Positions 57,730 to 64,000 of a stretch of DNA of 64,000 nt are shown here, piece by piece. The number at the start of each line of letters is the position of its first letter. The stretch's first letter is position 1. The position numbers and the translations under genes are program-made. This DNA is from Ruminococcus sp. (GTDB lineage: Bacteria; Bacillota; Clostridia; Oscillospirales; Ruminococcaceae): contig JAFQHO010000083.1 in NCBI GenBank assembly GCA_017397925.1, positions 23,814-87,813 on the forward strand, read 5' to 3'. The notes beneath the pieces were generated by a model, which saw only the letters and a list, made by a program, of their open reading frames with translations, did no database searches and was not told the origin of the DNA.

Positions 57730-57762
57730 GCGGTACCGTGTAAAAGCGGTACCGCTTTTTTT
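57730..57762 (+). terminator. Terminator of the lipoprotein gene
   Basis: GCGGTACC / GGTACCGC stem with loop GTGTAAAA, then seven T; near-identical to 56437-56467. Confidence 0.88.
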
Positions 57763-57781
57763 ATGTTCCCTTATTTTTTCC

Positions 57782-57810
57782 TTGACAGTTACTGCCAAAT
57801 GTGGTAAAAT
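57782..57810 (+). promoter_or_regulatory. Promoter of maf
   Basis: TTGACA (57782-57787), a 17-bp spacer and TAAAAT (57805-57810). Confidence 0.75.
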
Positions 57811-57843
57811 TAATATGCTGCAATAAATTTTAAGGAGCAATTT

Positions 57844-58401
57844 ATGAGTATTATTCTTGCTTCGGCTTCACCAAGACGGCGTGAGCTTCTGGGCGTTATT
57901 ACCCCCGATTTTACCGCTGTTTCCATTGACGCCGATGAAACTCTCCCTGCGGATATTCCTACGCTTACAGCCTCGGAATATCTTGCGGAAATCAAAGCCG
58001 CTGCCGCAGCGGAAATATACCCCGATGATACGGTTATCGGCTGTGATACCACTGTTATATGCGGCGGTGAAATCCTGGGCAAGCCTAAGGATAAAGAGGA
58101 ATGCCGTAGATTTATGAATATGCTTTCGGGTATAACTCATCAGGTAGCCACAGGCTGCTGTATTATCTCAAAGGGCTGTAAAACGTCCTTTACGGAAATT
58201 ACCGATGTCACTTTCCGACAGCTTACTGCTGAGGAAATTGAAGAATACATTTCAACCGACGAGCCTTATGATAAGGCGGGAGGTTACGGTATACAGGGAA
58301 AAGCCGCCCTGCTTATCGAGAAAATCAACGGCGATTATTTCAACGTGGTGGGACTTCCACTTTCACGGCTTAACCAAATGTTAAATATTGCAAAGGAGTA
58401 A
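57844..58401 (+). CDS. maf: Maf-family nucleotide pyrophosphatase
   Basis: A 185-residue house-cleaning nucleoside triphosphate pyrophosphatase (dTTP/UTP and modified pyrimidines in this family). The start IILASASPRRRELLG is the family hallmark; CDTTVICGGEILGKPKD and GKAALLIEKINGDYFNVVGLP follow, with the catalytic Asp in DTTV. RBS AAGGAG precedes the ATG at 57844. The DUF1015 gene begins 6 bp after its stop. Confidence 0.92.
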   Translation: MSIILASASPRRRELLGVITPDFTAVSIDADETLPADIPTLTASEYLAEIKAAAAAEIYPDDTVIGCDTTVICGGEILGKPKDKEECRRFMNMLSGITHQVATGCCIISKGCKTSFTEITDVTFRQLTAEEIEEYISTDEPYDKAGGYGIQGKAALLIEKINGDYFNVVGLPLSRLNQMLNIAKE

Positions 58402-58407
58402 TATATT

Positions 58408-59670
58408 ATGAAGCAGACAGCATTTCACAACGGAAATATCCTTATCCCAAATTCTTCCGTGGATATGGAAAAATGGGCAGTTATCGCCTGCGACCAGTAT
58501 ACCAGCGAGCCTGAATACTGGGATGCAGTAAAGGCTGAAACAGCAGGTTCTCCCTCAACTCTTGACCTTATTCTCCCCGAGCTTTACCTTGAGGAAAACG
58601 ACGTTGCACAGCGTATTGACGCCATTCACGGTGCTATGGACAAGTGCCTTAAAAGCGGTCTTTTCACAGAGTACAAGAACGCTATGGTTTACGTTGAGCG
58701 TATTCAGAGCAACGGTATTGTGCGTAAGGGTCTTATCGGTACTATCGACCTTGAAGAATATGATTTCTCAAAGGGCAGCACTTCCGAGGTTCGCGCTACT
58801 GAGGCTACTGTTATTGAGCGTATTCCTCCCCGTATAAAGGTTCGTCAGGGTGCGGCTCTTGAACTTCCACATATTATGATTCTCATTGACGACCCCGATG
58901 AAACAGTTATCGAGGCTGTAAACAAGGACGCTATGACTAAGCTTTACGATACAAAGCTTATGCAGAACGGCGGAAGCATCAGCGGCTATCTCGTTGACGA
59001 GGCTGCACAGGCTAAGATAAACGAGGCTCTTGCTGCTCTTGGTGACGCTGATACATTCAACAAGAAATACAACCTTGAAAATTCACCTGTACTTCTCTAT
59101 GCTATGGGCGACGGTAATCACTCTCTTGCTACTGCTAAGGAGTTCTATGAGCAGCTTAAAAAGGCTAATCCCGATAAGGATTTCTCAAATCATCCTGCTC
59201 GTTACGCTCTTGCTGAGATTGTAAACCTCCACAGCGACGCACTCAAATTTGAGGCTATTTACCGTCTTGTATACGATGTTGACTGCGATAAGCTCATTGC
59301 CGGTCTTACTGAGGCTCTTGCACTTTCCGACGCTCCTGCTGAGCAGTGGGTTGAGGTTGTTTGCGGCGGCAAGGAGCAGAAGCTCTACATCCACAACGCA
59401 TCTTCAAACCTCTCCGTTGGCTCTCTCCAGAATTACCTTGACGGTTATATCAAGGAAAATGGCGGAAAAATCGACTATATCCACGGTATCGAAAACGTTA
59501 AGGCTCTTGCTGAAAAGCACAACGGTATTGCATTCATTCTCCCTGATATGGATAAGGCTCAGCTTTTCCCCACTGTTATCAAGGACGGCGCACTCCCCAG
59601 AAAGACCTTCTCTATGGGTCACGCTGACGATAAGCGTTTCTATATCGAGGCAAGAAAAATCAGCGAATAA
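58408..59670 (+). CDS. DUF1015-family protein
   Basis: A 420-residue cytoplasmic protein of the conserved DUF1015 family (C-terminal region GDGNHSLATAKEFYEQLK is its best-known motif; PRIKVRQGAALELPHIMILIDD is also seen, here split as PRIKVRQGAALELPH). The family's function is unknown; a linkage with phosphoserine or amino-acid metabolism has been suggested by gene context elsewhere, but nothing here supports it. Codons are strongly biased, suggesting high expression. It follows maf by 6 bp. Confidence 0.85.
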   Translation: MKQTAFHNGNILIPNSSVDMEKWAVIACDQYTSEPEYWDAVKAETAGSPSTLDLILPELYLEENDVAQRIDAIHGAMDKCLKSGLFTEYKNAMVYVERIQSNGIVRKGLIGTIDLEEYDFSKGSTSEVRATEATVIERIPPRIKVRQGAALELPHIMILIDDPDETVIEAVNKDAMTKLYDTKLMQNGGSISGYLVDEAAQAKINEALAALGDADTFNKKYNLENSPVLLYAMGDGNHSLATAKEFYEQLKKANPDKDFSNHPARYALAEIVNLHSDALKFEAIYRLVYDVDCDKLIAGLTEALALSDAPAEQWVEVVCGGKEQKLYIHNASSNLSVGSLQNYLDGYIKENGGKIDYIHGIENVKALAEKHNGIAFILPDMDKAQLFPTVIKDGALPRKTFSMGHADDKRFYIEARKISE

Positions 59671-59683
59671 TCGGATATCTTGT

Positions 59684-59706
59684 AACGGGCGGGCTTTCCG
59701 CCCGTT
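59684..59706. terminator. Terminator after the DUF1015 gene
   Basis: AACGGGCGG / CCGCCCGTT with loop GCTTT, then ATTGTTT; it overlaps the last two bases of the convergent small gene. Confidence 0.8.
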
Positions 59707-59956
59707 ATTGTTTAAGAAATGCCGCCATATTTACCTTTTCGCGTGTTACTATTACCTTGGTTTCATAGGAGTATTTGCTCAGATGCAGACGCTCCCTTTC
59801 GCGCTCTGCGTCAAAAATTGTGCGGAATACCTTTTTATTCAGCTTTTCATCACAGAGATACGCGCCTGTACCCGTGTTGCGGATTACAAAGCTTAACTTG
59901 TACTTCTGGTCGTGGTTAACGTGTTCGGGATGATTTTCAAATTTCTTTCTGTTCAT
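59705..59956 (-). CDS. Small basic protein divergent from the S24 regulator
   Basis: An 83-residue charged protein (NRKKFENHPEHVNHDQKYK; DAERERERLHLSKYS). I do not recognise a family. GGAGG lies nine bases upstream of the ATG, and a strong promoter (TTGACA-N17-TATAAT) drives it, so it is very likely real. It is divergent from the S24 regulator with a ~340-bp intergenic region holding two palindromes, so it may be under that regulator's control. The ~100-nt leader is long. Confidence 0.65.
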   Translation of the reverse strand: MNRKKFENHPEHVNHDQKYKLSFVIRNTGTGAYLCDEKLNKKVFRTIFDAERERERLHLSKYSYETKVIVTREKVNMAAFLKQ

Positions 59957-60066
59957 TGTTTTTTACCTCCGTTTTTTAATTATCGCTTCAAAAGTTTAAT
60001 ATAATTCTCCAAAGGCGAGTTGGTGAAGCAATAAATTAGATTTGTAGAATATCTTTCGACATTTTT

Positions 60067-60095
60067 ATTATATCACGTCGTAGACTGTTTGTCAA
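60067..60095 (-). promoter_or_regulatory. Promoter of the small divergent gene
   Basis: TTGACA (60095-60090), a 17-bp spacer and TATAAT (60072-60067), minus strand. Confidence 0.7.
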
Positions 60096-60173
60096 CAGGT
60101 TTTGGAAATTTATTTTCAATTTTTGTAAAATCAGCATATTCACTAAATAATTGCAAAATATCAATCCGCAATA

Positions 60174-60206
60174 CAGCATTATGCTGAATTTCAACATTTT
60201 TGTTGA
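60174..60206. promoter_or_regulatory. Two adjacent palindromes, likely operator
   Basis: CAGCATTATGCTG (60174-60186) and TCAACATTTTTGTTGA (60191-60206) are perfect palindromes, 5 bp apart, upstream of the S24 promoter. A further TGTTGACAATTTTGAAACA lies over the -35. They are candidate sites for the encoded repressor (inference). Confidence 0.5.
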
Positions 60207-60223
60207 TATATTCAAAAATACTG

Positions 60224-60252
60224 TTGACAATTTTGAAACAGCGTGGTATAAT
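60224..60252 (+). promoter_or_regulatory. Promoter of the S24 regulator
   Basis: TTGACA (60224-60229), a 17-bp spacer and TATAAT (60247-60252). Confidence 0.8.
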
Positions 60253-60295
60253 GAAGAAAAATAGAAAATATATCAACACAAAGGAGTTGTTTTTT

Positions 60296-60940
60296 ATGGC
60301 AGATATAGGTGAGCGCATCAAAGCAAGACGTATTGAGCTTAATATGACTCAGGATGAACTTGCGGAAAAGGTAGGCTACAAGGGCCGTTCTTCCATCAAC
60401 AAAATCGAAAAGGGTTTCAACGACCTGCCCCGTAACAAAATCGAGAGGTTTGCAAGCGTTCTCAAGGTTTCTCAGGGCTTCTTCCTTGAAGATGAGCCTA
60501 AGGATATGACTGTTGAGGATCTTTGCGAGAAGTACAGCAACATCCGCCCCGTTCATATGAGACGTTTCCCCCTTCTTGGCGAAATTGCCTGCGGTGAGCC
60601 GATTTTTGCCGATGAGGACAAAAACAGCTATGTTATGGCCGATATGGATATTACTGCTGATTTCTGCCTCCGCGCAAAGGGCGACAGTATGATTAACGCT
60701 CGTATCAATGACGGTGACATCGTTTTCATCAAGGAAATGCCTATGGTCAACAACGGCGATATTGCTGCTATTATCATTGATGACGAGGCTACTCTGAAAA
60801 GAGTGTACTACTATCCCGAAAAGTCAAGAATTGTGCTTTTCCCCGAAAATCCCGCTTATGAGCCGTTTGTGTACACAGGCGAGGAGCTTAATTCAGTACG
60901 TATTCTCGGTAAAGCGGTTTATTTTATGAGTTCACTTTGA
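60296..60940 (+). CDS. XRE-S24 regulator (CI/LexA-like self-cleaving repressor)
   Basis: A 214-residue two-domain repressor. An XRE-type HTH (about 5-62, MTQDELAEKVGYKGRSSINK) is joined by a linker to an S24 peptidase domain (about 92-210). The cleavage-like site is Cys99-Gly100 in GEIACGEP, the catalytic Ser131 is in KGDSMINARI, and Lys168 is in EATLKRVY. Such proteins are inactivated by RecA-stimulated self-cleavage in DNA damage, as in phage CI or LexA, but the N-terminal domain is CI-type, not LexA winged-helix. It lies beside a phage-type lysis cassette. ATG at 60296 with AAGGAG RBS. Confidence 0.88.
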   Translation: MADIGERIKARRIELNMTQDELAEKVGYKGRSSINKIEKGFNDLPRNKIERFASVLKVSQGFFLEDEPKDMTVEDLCEKYSNIRPVHMRRFPLLGEIACGEPIFADEDKNSYVMADMDITADFCLRAKGDSMINARINDGDIVFIKEMPMVNNGDIAAIIIDDEATLKRVYYYPEKSRIVLFPENPAYEPFVYTGEELNSVRILGKAVYFMSSL

Positions 60941-60971
60941 TGTTTGGTTTATAATTATATGTTTTATGTTG

Positions 60972-61000
60972 AGGGGCGATGTTGTATCGCCCCTGTTTTT
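60972..61000. terminator. Terminator between S24 gene and endolysin gene
   Basis: AGGGGCGAT / ATCGCCCCT stem with loop GTTGT, then GTTTTT on the plus strand. Confidence 0.8.
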
Positions 61001-61547
61001 ATGTCTTTTCAAGGGTGTATTTGTATTTTATTCCGTCTATTTCTATCATTCCTGTTCTTATTTTCTCTTTTCGCTTTACATCGGGATAATATTCATAGAA
61101 ATCATTGCATACGCTGCTTGTTGTTCCTCCCGGTACTGCCTCGTCACCATACCATTTGCTCCCCTTTCTTGTGTCTACGTGTACTGCTGTATACGTCTTG
61201 TCTATATTGGCTATCCCACCAAATCCGATTTCCTGAGCGGCACAGCATACCTCTCCTGCAGGGTATATTCTCCCCTCCTTGTCGTAACAGATTATGTCCG
61301 CTGCCTGCCCCTTTGTGTGCATTCCTCCGCCGCTGCCCCCTACTCTGCGGTCGTGGTCGGGGCAGCGATACCCCGAATTCACGATTATTTTTGAGCAGTC
61401 AAGGACCTTTCTCAGCGTTTCCAGCTTTTCTATAAGCTCTGTATCAACCCTTATTTCGTGATTTCCGCCGCATTTGCAGCTAAATTCAATTACGCTGAAA
61501 TGCTCCGAAAGCTGTCCTATACCGTTATTACTGTACATTTTCATCAT
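60999..61547 (-). CDS. M15-family peptidase, phage endolysin-type
   Basis: A 182-residue Zn peptidase of the M15_3 type that would cleave peptidoglycan cross-links. The Zn-site pattern is GYRCPDHDRRVGGSGGG (Ser-Gly-Tyr-Arg), GMHTKGQAADI (His, Asp) and TAVHVDTRKGSKW (His). It begins FSVIEFSCKCGG with two Cys, typical of clostridial phage endolysins. It is the last gene of a phage-like lysis module and overlaps the 37-residue gene upstream by 20 bases. No signal peptide, so release would need a holin. Confidence 0.87.
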   Translation of the reverse strand: MMKMYSNNGIGQLSEHFSVIEFSCKCGGNHEIRVDTELIEKLETLRKVLDCSKIIVNSGYRCPDHDRRVGGSGGGMHTKGQAADIICYDKEGRIYPAGEVCCAAQEIGFGGIANIDKTYTAVHVDTRKGSKWYGDEAVPGGTTSSVCNDFYEYYPDVKRKEKIRTGMIEIDGIKYKYTLEKT

Positions 61548-61641
61548 TTTTCTCGTTCTCCTCTCTCTTTTCGCCCATATATGCCGATTCTTCCTCTGCT
61601 GTCATTTCTCGGATAACTCCATTGAAATCAATTTTACTCAT
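61528..61641 (-). CDS. 37-residue phage-type small protein
   Basis: A short acidic protein, MSKIDFNGVIREMTAEEESAY (first 21 residues; total 37), with a GAGGTGA RBS seven bases upstream. Proteins with an N-terminal FNGxxREMTxEE pattern lie between tail-fibre and lysis genes in many Firmicutes prophages (XkdX-like position). It overlaps the endolysin start. The start lies at the CAT at 61639-61641. Confidence 0.6.
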   Translation of the reverse strand: MSKIDFNGVIREMTAEEESAYMGEKREENEKNDENVQ

Positions 61642-61652
61642 ATTATGTCACC

Positions 61653-62138
61653 TCACTTGCTCACTGCGTATATCTCCAGCGTTGTGCCTATTGGGAAATG
61701 CACCGTTGATGGGTCTGTAAACGCTGTTATCGTATGTATATTTTCAATTGGTGTGAACAGTATTTCGCTTTTATAGCTGGGTGAAACTCTCTCCGTTATC
61801 GTCTTTGTACAAAGTGCAAATGCGTCTACAAAGCCGTTTTCTACTGTTGCCTTTACTGTGCTGATACTGTTTGATGAAGCGGATACAAAATCTGTGCGCC
61901 ACATCACGGTACAATCGGAATTGAGATTTATCTGCCCCGATGATGTTGTATTGCCCTTTGGTACAATAAGCCTCACAATCATTTTTTTGAAATTATAGGG
62001 CGTTCCGTTTGGCTCCATTGTACGTTTCAGCATTGATACGCCGTCCTCATTTACTGTAATTGTTTCAATGTGGCGGTATACGCCGCTGTTGCTGCCCCCT
62101 GACATTCCTGCTGCAAGAAATACTTCGTGTAAATTCAT
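61653..62138 (-). CDS. Phage-like structural protein, unknown
   Basis: A 161-residue protein (MNLHEVFLAAGMSGGSNSG), rich in beta strands (MWRTDFVSASSNSIS; TVHFPIGTTLEIYAVSK). The Gly/Ser N-terminus and its place between holin-type genes and the endolysin gene suggest a phage base-plate or tail component, but I do not recognise the family. The gap to the 62143 gene is 4 bp. Confidence 0.55.
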   Translation of the reverse strand: MNLHEVFLAAGMSGGSNSGVYRHIETITVNEDGVSMLKRTMEPNGTPYNFKKMIVRLIVPKGNTTSSGQINLNSDCTVMWRTDFVSASSNSISTVKATVENGFVDAFALCTKTITERVSPSYKSEILFTPIENIHTITAFTDPSTVHFPIGTTLEIYAVSK

Positions 62139-62142
62139 ACTA

Positions 62143-62373
62143 TCACTCCTTAACTATTTTTCCGCTGCAATTCTTCCATTTGCCGTCCCCTGAGAGAATG
62201 ACAAGCATCCCCTCCCCTATAACAAGCGCTGTCGATCCCTGACACAGCTTTTTTCCGCCTGTTTCCGCAGGTAACGGAAGCTCTTCAAGGGTATCAACGT
62301 CAATTTCTGCTCTTACTACTGCCATACCGTTTTCGTACTTGATATGCTCCTCATTTCTTATTGTCATTGCCAT
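62143..62373 (-). CDS. Small phage-type protein
   Basis: A 76-residue protein starting MAMTIRNEEHIKYENGMAV, from the ATG at 62371-62373 (GAGG RBS; a longer start upstream lacks one). Its sequence pattern of alternating charged and hydrophobic strands (LPLPAETGGKKLCQGSTAL) looks like a small structural or head-fibre-type component. Its position within the cassette is the main evidence for phage origin. Confidence 0.5.
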   Translation of the reverse strand: MAMTIRNEEHIKYENGMAVVRAEIDVDTLEELPLPAETGGKKLCQGSTALVIGEGMLVILSGDGKWKNCSGKIVKE

Positions 62374-62377
62374 AACA

Positions 62378-62602
62378 TTATACCTCGTCTTTCTCATATT
62401 TTCCTTTTCGTTTGTGTTCTGCGGTTTCCGTGCTGTTTTTGCGGTACTGCACCCCGAAATAAAAGGCTATTACCGTTGTGAATACAGTCTGGAATTGCTC
62501 TGATGTTATCTGCCCTCTTACGGACATTGCGGCGAATACTGCCGTTAACGTCAGCGTTACAAGGCTTTTTACATCAACGAGTTTTACTATTTTCTCTTTC
62601 AC
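62378..62602 (-). CDS. Holin-like protein
   Basis: A 74-residue protein with a GTG start and GGAGG nine bases upstream. One or two hydrophobic segments (VKSLVTLTLTAVFAAMSV at about 11-29, and TVFTTVIAFYFGVQY at about 39-53) precede a very charged tail (RKNSTETAEHKRKGKYEKDE). This is the layout of small phage holins of Gram-positive phages. It overlaps the upstream gene by 29 bp. Confidence 0.68.
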   Translation of the reverse strand: MKEKIVKLVDVKSLVTLTLTAVFAAMSVRGQITSEQFQTVFTTVIAFYFGVQYRKNSTETAEHKRKGKYEKDEV

Positions 62603-62810
62603 GCTCCACTACCTCCAATCTGCGGATTATTTCGTCCATACGCTCGTTTATAAGCGGTATTCTCTCGGCGAAATTGTTGTGCTTGTCTACCTTTTTTTCA
62701 AGCTGTTCAATACGGTAATTCGTCAGCTTTGAACTTACCATTATTCCTCCCAGTGAACCTGCAAGAGTTCCCACAAGAGATATAAGGGCTACAATTATTG
62801 CGCTTGTCAT
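62574..62810 (-). CDS. XhlA-like haemolysin/holin accessory protein
   Basis: A 78-residue protein with one N-terminal helix (IIVALISLVGTLAGSLGGIMV) and a charged coiled-coil tail (YRIEQLEKKVDKHNNFAER and RLEVVERERENSKTR). It resembles XhlA or phage holin-anchor proteins, though the membrane helix is N-terminal here rather than C-terminal. First gene of the module, with GGAGG eight bases before the ATG. Confidence 0.65.
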   Translation of the reverse strand: MTSAIIVALISLVGTLAGSLGGIMVSSKLTNYRIEQLEKKVDKHNNFAERIPLINERMDEIIRRLEVVERERENSKTR

Positions 62811-62869
62811 TCCTCTGAGCCTCCTTTCCGAGGGTGGATTTTTTTATTTTGTCTTTGCTGATTTATACA

Positions 62870-62970
62870 TGCCCCTCTATATAAGGGCAAAAATGGGCCT
62901 TTTTTCAACCAAAAATGGTTGATTATTGAAAAATAATTTTTATTTTCTACTTTTTCACTAATTTTCAACA
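62870..62970 (-). repeat. Interspersed repeat R1, copy 3 (inverted)
   Basis: The reverse complement of the R1 sequence: CCCCTCTATATAAGGGCAAA, TTCAACCA/TGGTTGA hairpin and A/T block, with TTTTCAACA at the end. It lies between the lysis cassette and cotJA, in the 355-bp divergent gap. Confidence 0.85.
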
Positions 62971-63056
62971 TCAAAAACTGTATTATATTAATATATTTCT
63001 GTTAATAGATTGTTCATATTTGAAATATCTTTCTCAGTTTAAACTGCTGCAAAAAA

Positions 63057-63083
63057 AGGCTGTTTTTTTATCTCAAACAGCCT
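63057..63083. terminator. Hairpin upstream of cotJA
   Basis: AGGCTGTTT / AAACAGCCT with a T-rich loop. No transcript that it would end is obvious; it may close a short RNA or belong to the R1 region. Confidence 0.45.
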
Positions 63084-63165
63084 GAAAATATTTCACAAAA
63101 AACTCCTCTCACGAATACTATAAATAAGCGGCAGTTATGTCGCAAATCCGTGAAAGGAGTTTTTT

Positions 63166-63429
63166 ATGAATCTTAATCTTTATGATGATATGAACAGTTT
63201 CTTCCCAAAAGAACGTGATACTGTTTTTCGCAGGCAGGTTACTGATACCGTTCCCCGTCACGATATGAACGGCGATATGCCGGCTTTTCCTGCATCCGCT
63301 CCCCTTGCTATGGCTTATGTCCCATTCCAGAACTGGGGCGATACAAAATCCCCTGAGGACGCTCTTGATTGCGGTACACTTTTTAGCGACCTCGTTTATC
63401 CCTTCGAAAAAGGAGGCGGAAACAGATGA
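63166..63429 (+). CDS. cotJA: Spore coat-associated protein CotJA
   Basis: An 87-residue protein whose C-terminal half matches CotJA: AYVPFQNWGDTKSPEDALDCGTLFSDLVYPF (as AYVPFQNWGD and ALDCGTLFSDLVYPF). In B. subtilis CotJA is part of the cotJABC coat operon expressed in the mother cell. GAAAGGAG RBS lies before the ATG. It overlaps cotJB by four bases. Confidence 0.85.
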   Translation: MNLNLYDDMNSFFPKERDTVFRRQVTDTVPRHDMNGDMPAFPASAPLAMAYVPFQNWGDTKSPEDALDCGTLFSDLVYPFEKGGGNR

Positions 63430-63674
63430 ATAACAAGGATATGCTTATGAAAAAAATAAAGCAGCTTGACTTCACTCTGAAAGAACTTAACCTCTATCTC
63501 GATACCCACCCCAATTGCCGCCGTGCTTTAGCTATGTTTCAGAAATATAAATCGCTTCGTAACGCTGCTGTTAATGATTATATTAAAAACTTTGGCCCCA
63601 TTACACCCGAACAGTCCGATAACCCTCAGCGCTGGGACTGGGTCGATGGTAAATGGCCCTGGGAAAGGAGTTAG
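63426..63674 (+). CDS. cotJB: Spore coat-associated protein CotJB
   Basis: An 82-residue protein resembling CotJB: KQLDFTLKELNLYLDTHPNC and QRWDWVDGKWPWE near the C-terminus are the conserved blocks. It is coupled to cotJA by an ATGA overlap and followed after 3 bp by the remnant of cotJC. Confidence 0.86.
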   Translation: MNNKDMLMKKIKQLDFTLKELNLYLDTHPNCRRALAMFQKYKSLRNAAVNDYIKNFGPITPEQSDNPQRWDWVDGKWPWERS

Positions 63675-63677
63675 TTT

Positions 63678-63722
63678 ATGTGGCAGTATGAGAAAAAATT
63701 ATCGTGTCTTTGTTATACATAA
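63678..63722 (+). pseudogene. cotJC: cotJC, truncated after 8 codons
   Basis: Fourteen codons: MWQYEKKL matches the start of CotJC (typically MWxYEKKLQYP in the family), then SCLCYT and a stop. The gene normally encodes a ~190-residue manganese-catalase-like protein. The sequence after the eighth codon is unrelated and runs into the terminator of the convergent HlyD-type gene, so nearly all of cotJC has been lost by deletion. Confidence 0.75.
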
Positions 63723-63723
63723 T

Positions 63724-63759
63724 AAAAAACAGTGCGTAACAAACATTGATGTTACGCAC
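63724..63759 (-). terminator. Terminator of the HlyD-type gene
   Basis: GTGCGTAAC / GTTACGCAC, then TGTTTTTTATT on the minus strand. Confidence 0.85.
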
Positions 63760-63777
63760 TTAATTAAACATAGATTT

Positions 63778-64000
63778 TTATCTTTCCTTTAAACTATCTC
63801 CAAATCCCTTAATAATAGGATCAAGGAAATAACTCATAACGCTGCGTTTGTCAATTTTGACTTCAACAGCACCTGAAAGTCCCGACATAACTTTTATTTT
63901 ATCATTTGTATTATCAACATCAAGCTTTACAAGATATACACTTCCAAGCTGTTCGCTGTTAAATGAACTTGCACTTATGTATTTAACCTTGCCTTTTACA
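63778..64000 (-). CDS. HlyD-family membrane-fusion/adaptor protein, C-terminal fragment
   Basis: The frame is open from the right edge to the stop at 63778-63780, 74 residues. It contains the final beta-barrel of HlyD-type adaptor proteins: GKVKYISASSFNSEQLGSVY, LSGAVEVKIDKRSVMSYFL and the tail DPIIKGFGDSLKER. Such adaptors join an ABC exporter for peptides or proteins to the outside. The start and the partner ABC gene lie outside the window. Confidence 0.75.
   Translation of the reverse strand, partial: VKGKVKYISASSFNSEQLGSVYLVKLDVDNTNDKIKVMSGLSGAVEVKIDKRSVMSYFLDPIIKGFGDSLKER

Noticed and set aside
60030-60063. Eight-codon leader peptide (MSKDILQI) in the transcript of the 59705 gene
   Set aside because: It starts within a few bases of the predicted transcription start, has no RBS and no sign of conservation can be seen here.
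63100-63165. Sigma-K/sigma-E type promoter for cotJA
   Set aside because: An AATACTATA near 63113 with an AC 17 bp upstream resembles a sigma-K site with one mismatch, but the sequence is A/T-rich and the match is not better than chance by eye.

Overview
The window is a stretch of chromosome from a low-to-moderate GC Gram-positive anaerobe, most likely a cellulolytic Ruminococcus (Oscillospiraceae). The evidence is a GH9 endoglucanase with a C-terminal dockerin, a CE2-type esterase with an N-terminal dockerin-like segment, a BspA-type leucine-rich-repeat protein and an Ig-like protein that also end in dockerins, a CotH-type lipoprotein, PduL in place of Pta, and many predicted sigma-A promoters of the form TTGnnn-N17-TATAAT. 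The species is inferred from gene content, not from a database match.

Layout. 1-3.6 kb: a lipoprotein fragment, an ECF sigma/anti-sigma pair, and an HD-domain/MetY operon. 3.6-4.0 kb: an interspersed repeat interrupted by a 162-bp foldback element. 4.0-10.8 kb: type II topoisomerase subunits (ParC/ParE-like), a MATE exporter, a small membrane protein and HPF. 11-14 kb: a cell-wall operon encoding FHA, RodA/FtsW and a class B PBP. 14.3-18.1 kb: fhs-tsaE-tsaB-rpiB and a small membrane protein. 18.1-24.5 kb: two tandem transglutaminase-like lipoproteins, ldh, hpt, a PAS-only protein and ThiT. 24.6-27.1 kb: the GGGtGRT protein with an IscU-like partner, then a LUD protein. 27.5-30.7 kb: MATE, NudC-like, HAD and a small membrane protein. 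30.7-31.7 kb: repeats, a pseudoknot-like foldback and RNase P RNA. 32-35.9 kb: a YerC/TrpR-like regulator, GH9 and a DUF1508 protein. 35.9-40.5 kb: mscS-yhiN-FAD protein-rsmA operon. 40.7-51 kb: secreted or surface proteins (CE2, BspA-LRR, membrane-anchored protein, CotH) with ppi, nfo and a methyltransferase between them. 51.3-55 kb: pduL, tRNA-Arg(CCT) and a SpoIID/peptidoglycan-binding operon. 55.2-59.7 kb: Ig-dockerin protein, a second foldback element, a lipoprotein with a leader terminator, maf and a DUF1015 protein. 59.7-62.8 kb: an S24 (CI/LexA-like) regulator, a divergent small gene and a phage-type lysis cassette. 63.1-64 kb: cotJA, cotJB, a truncated cotJC and the end of an HlyD-type adaptor.

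Most housekeeping genes form short, tightly coupled operons with ATGA overlaps, a strong RBS and Rho-independent terminators. The accessory interest is in (i) a family of short noncoding repeats with shared ends and two foldback (MITE-like) elements, (ii) the GGGtGRT/IscU-like pair of unknown function, (iii) dockerins on apparently non-enzymatic surface proteins, (iv) remnants of phage and sporulation loci, and (v) several candidate RNA regulatory structures. No CRISPR array, complete transposon or obvious defence island is visible. I did not find a single clear-cut novel system; the best candidates are ranked in the findings.
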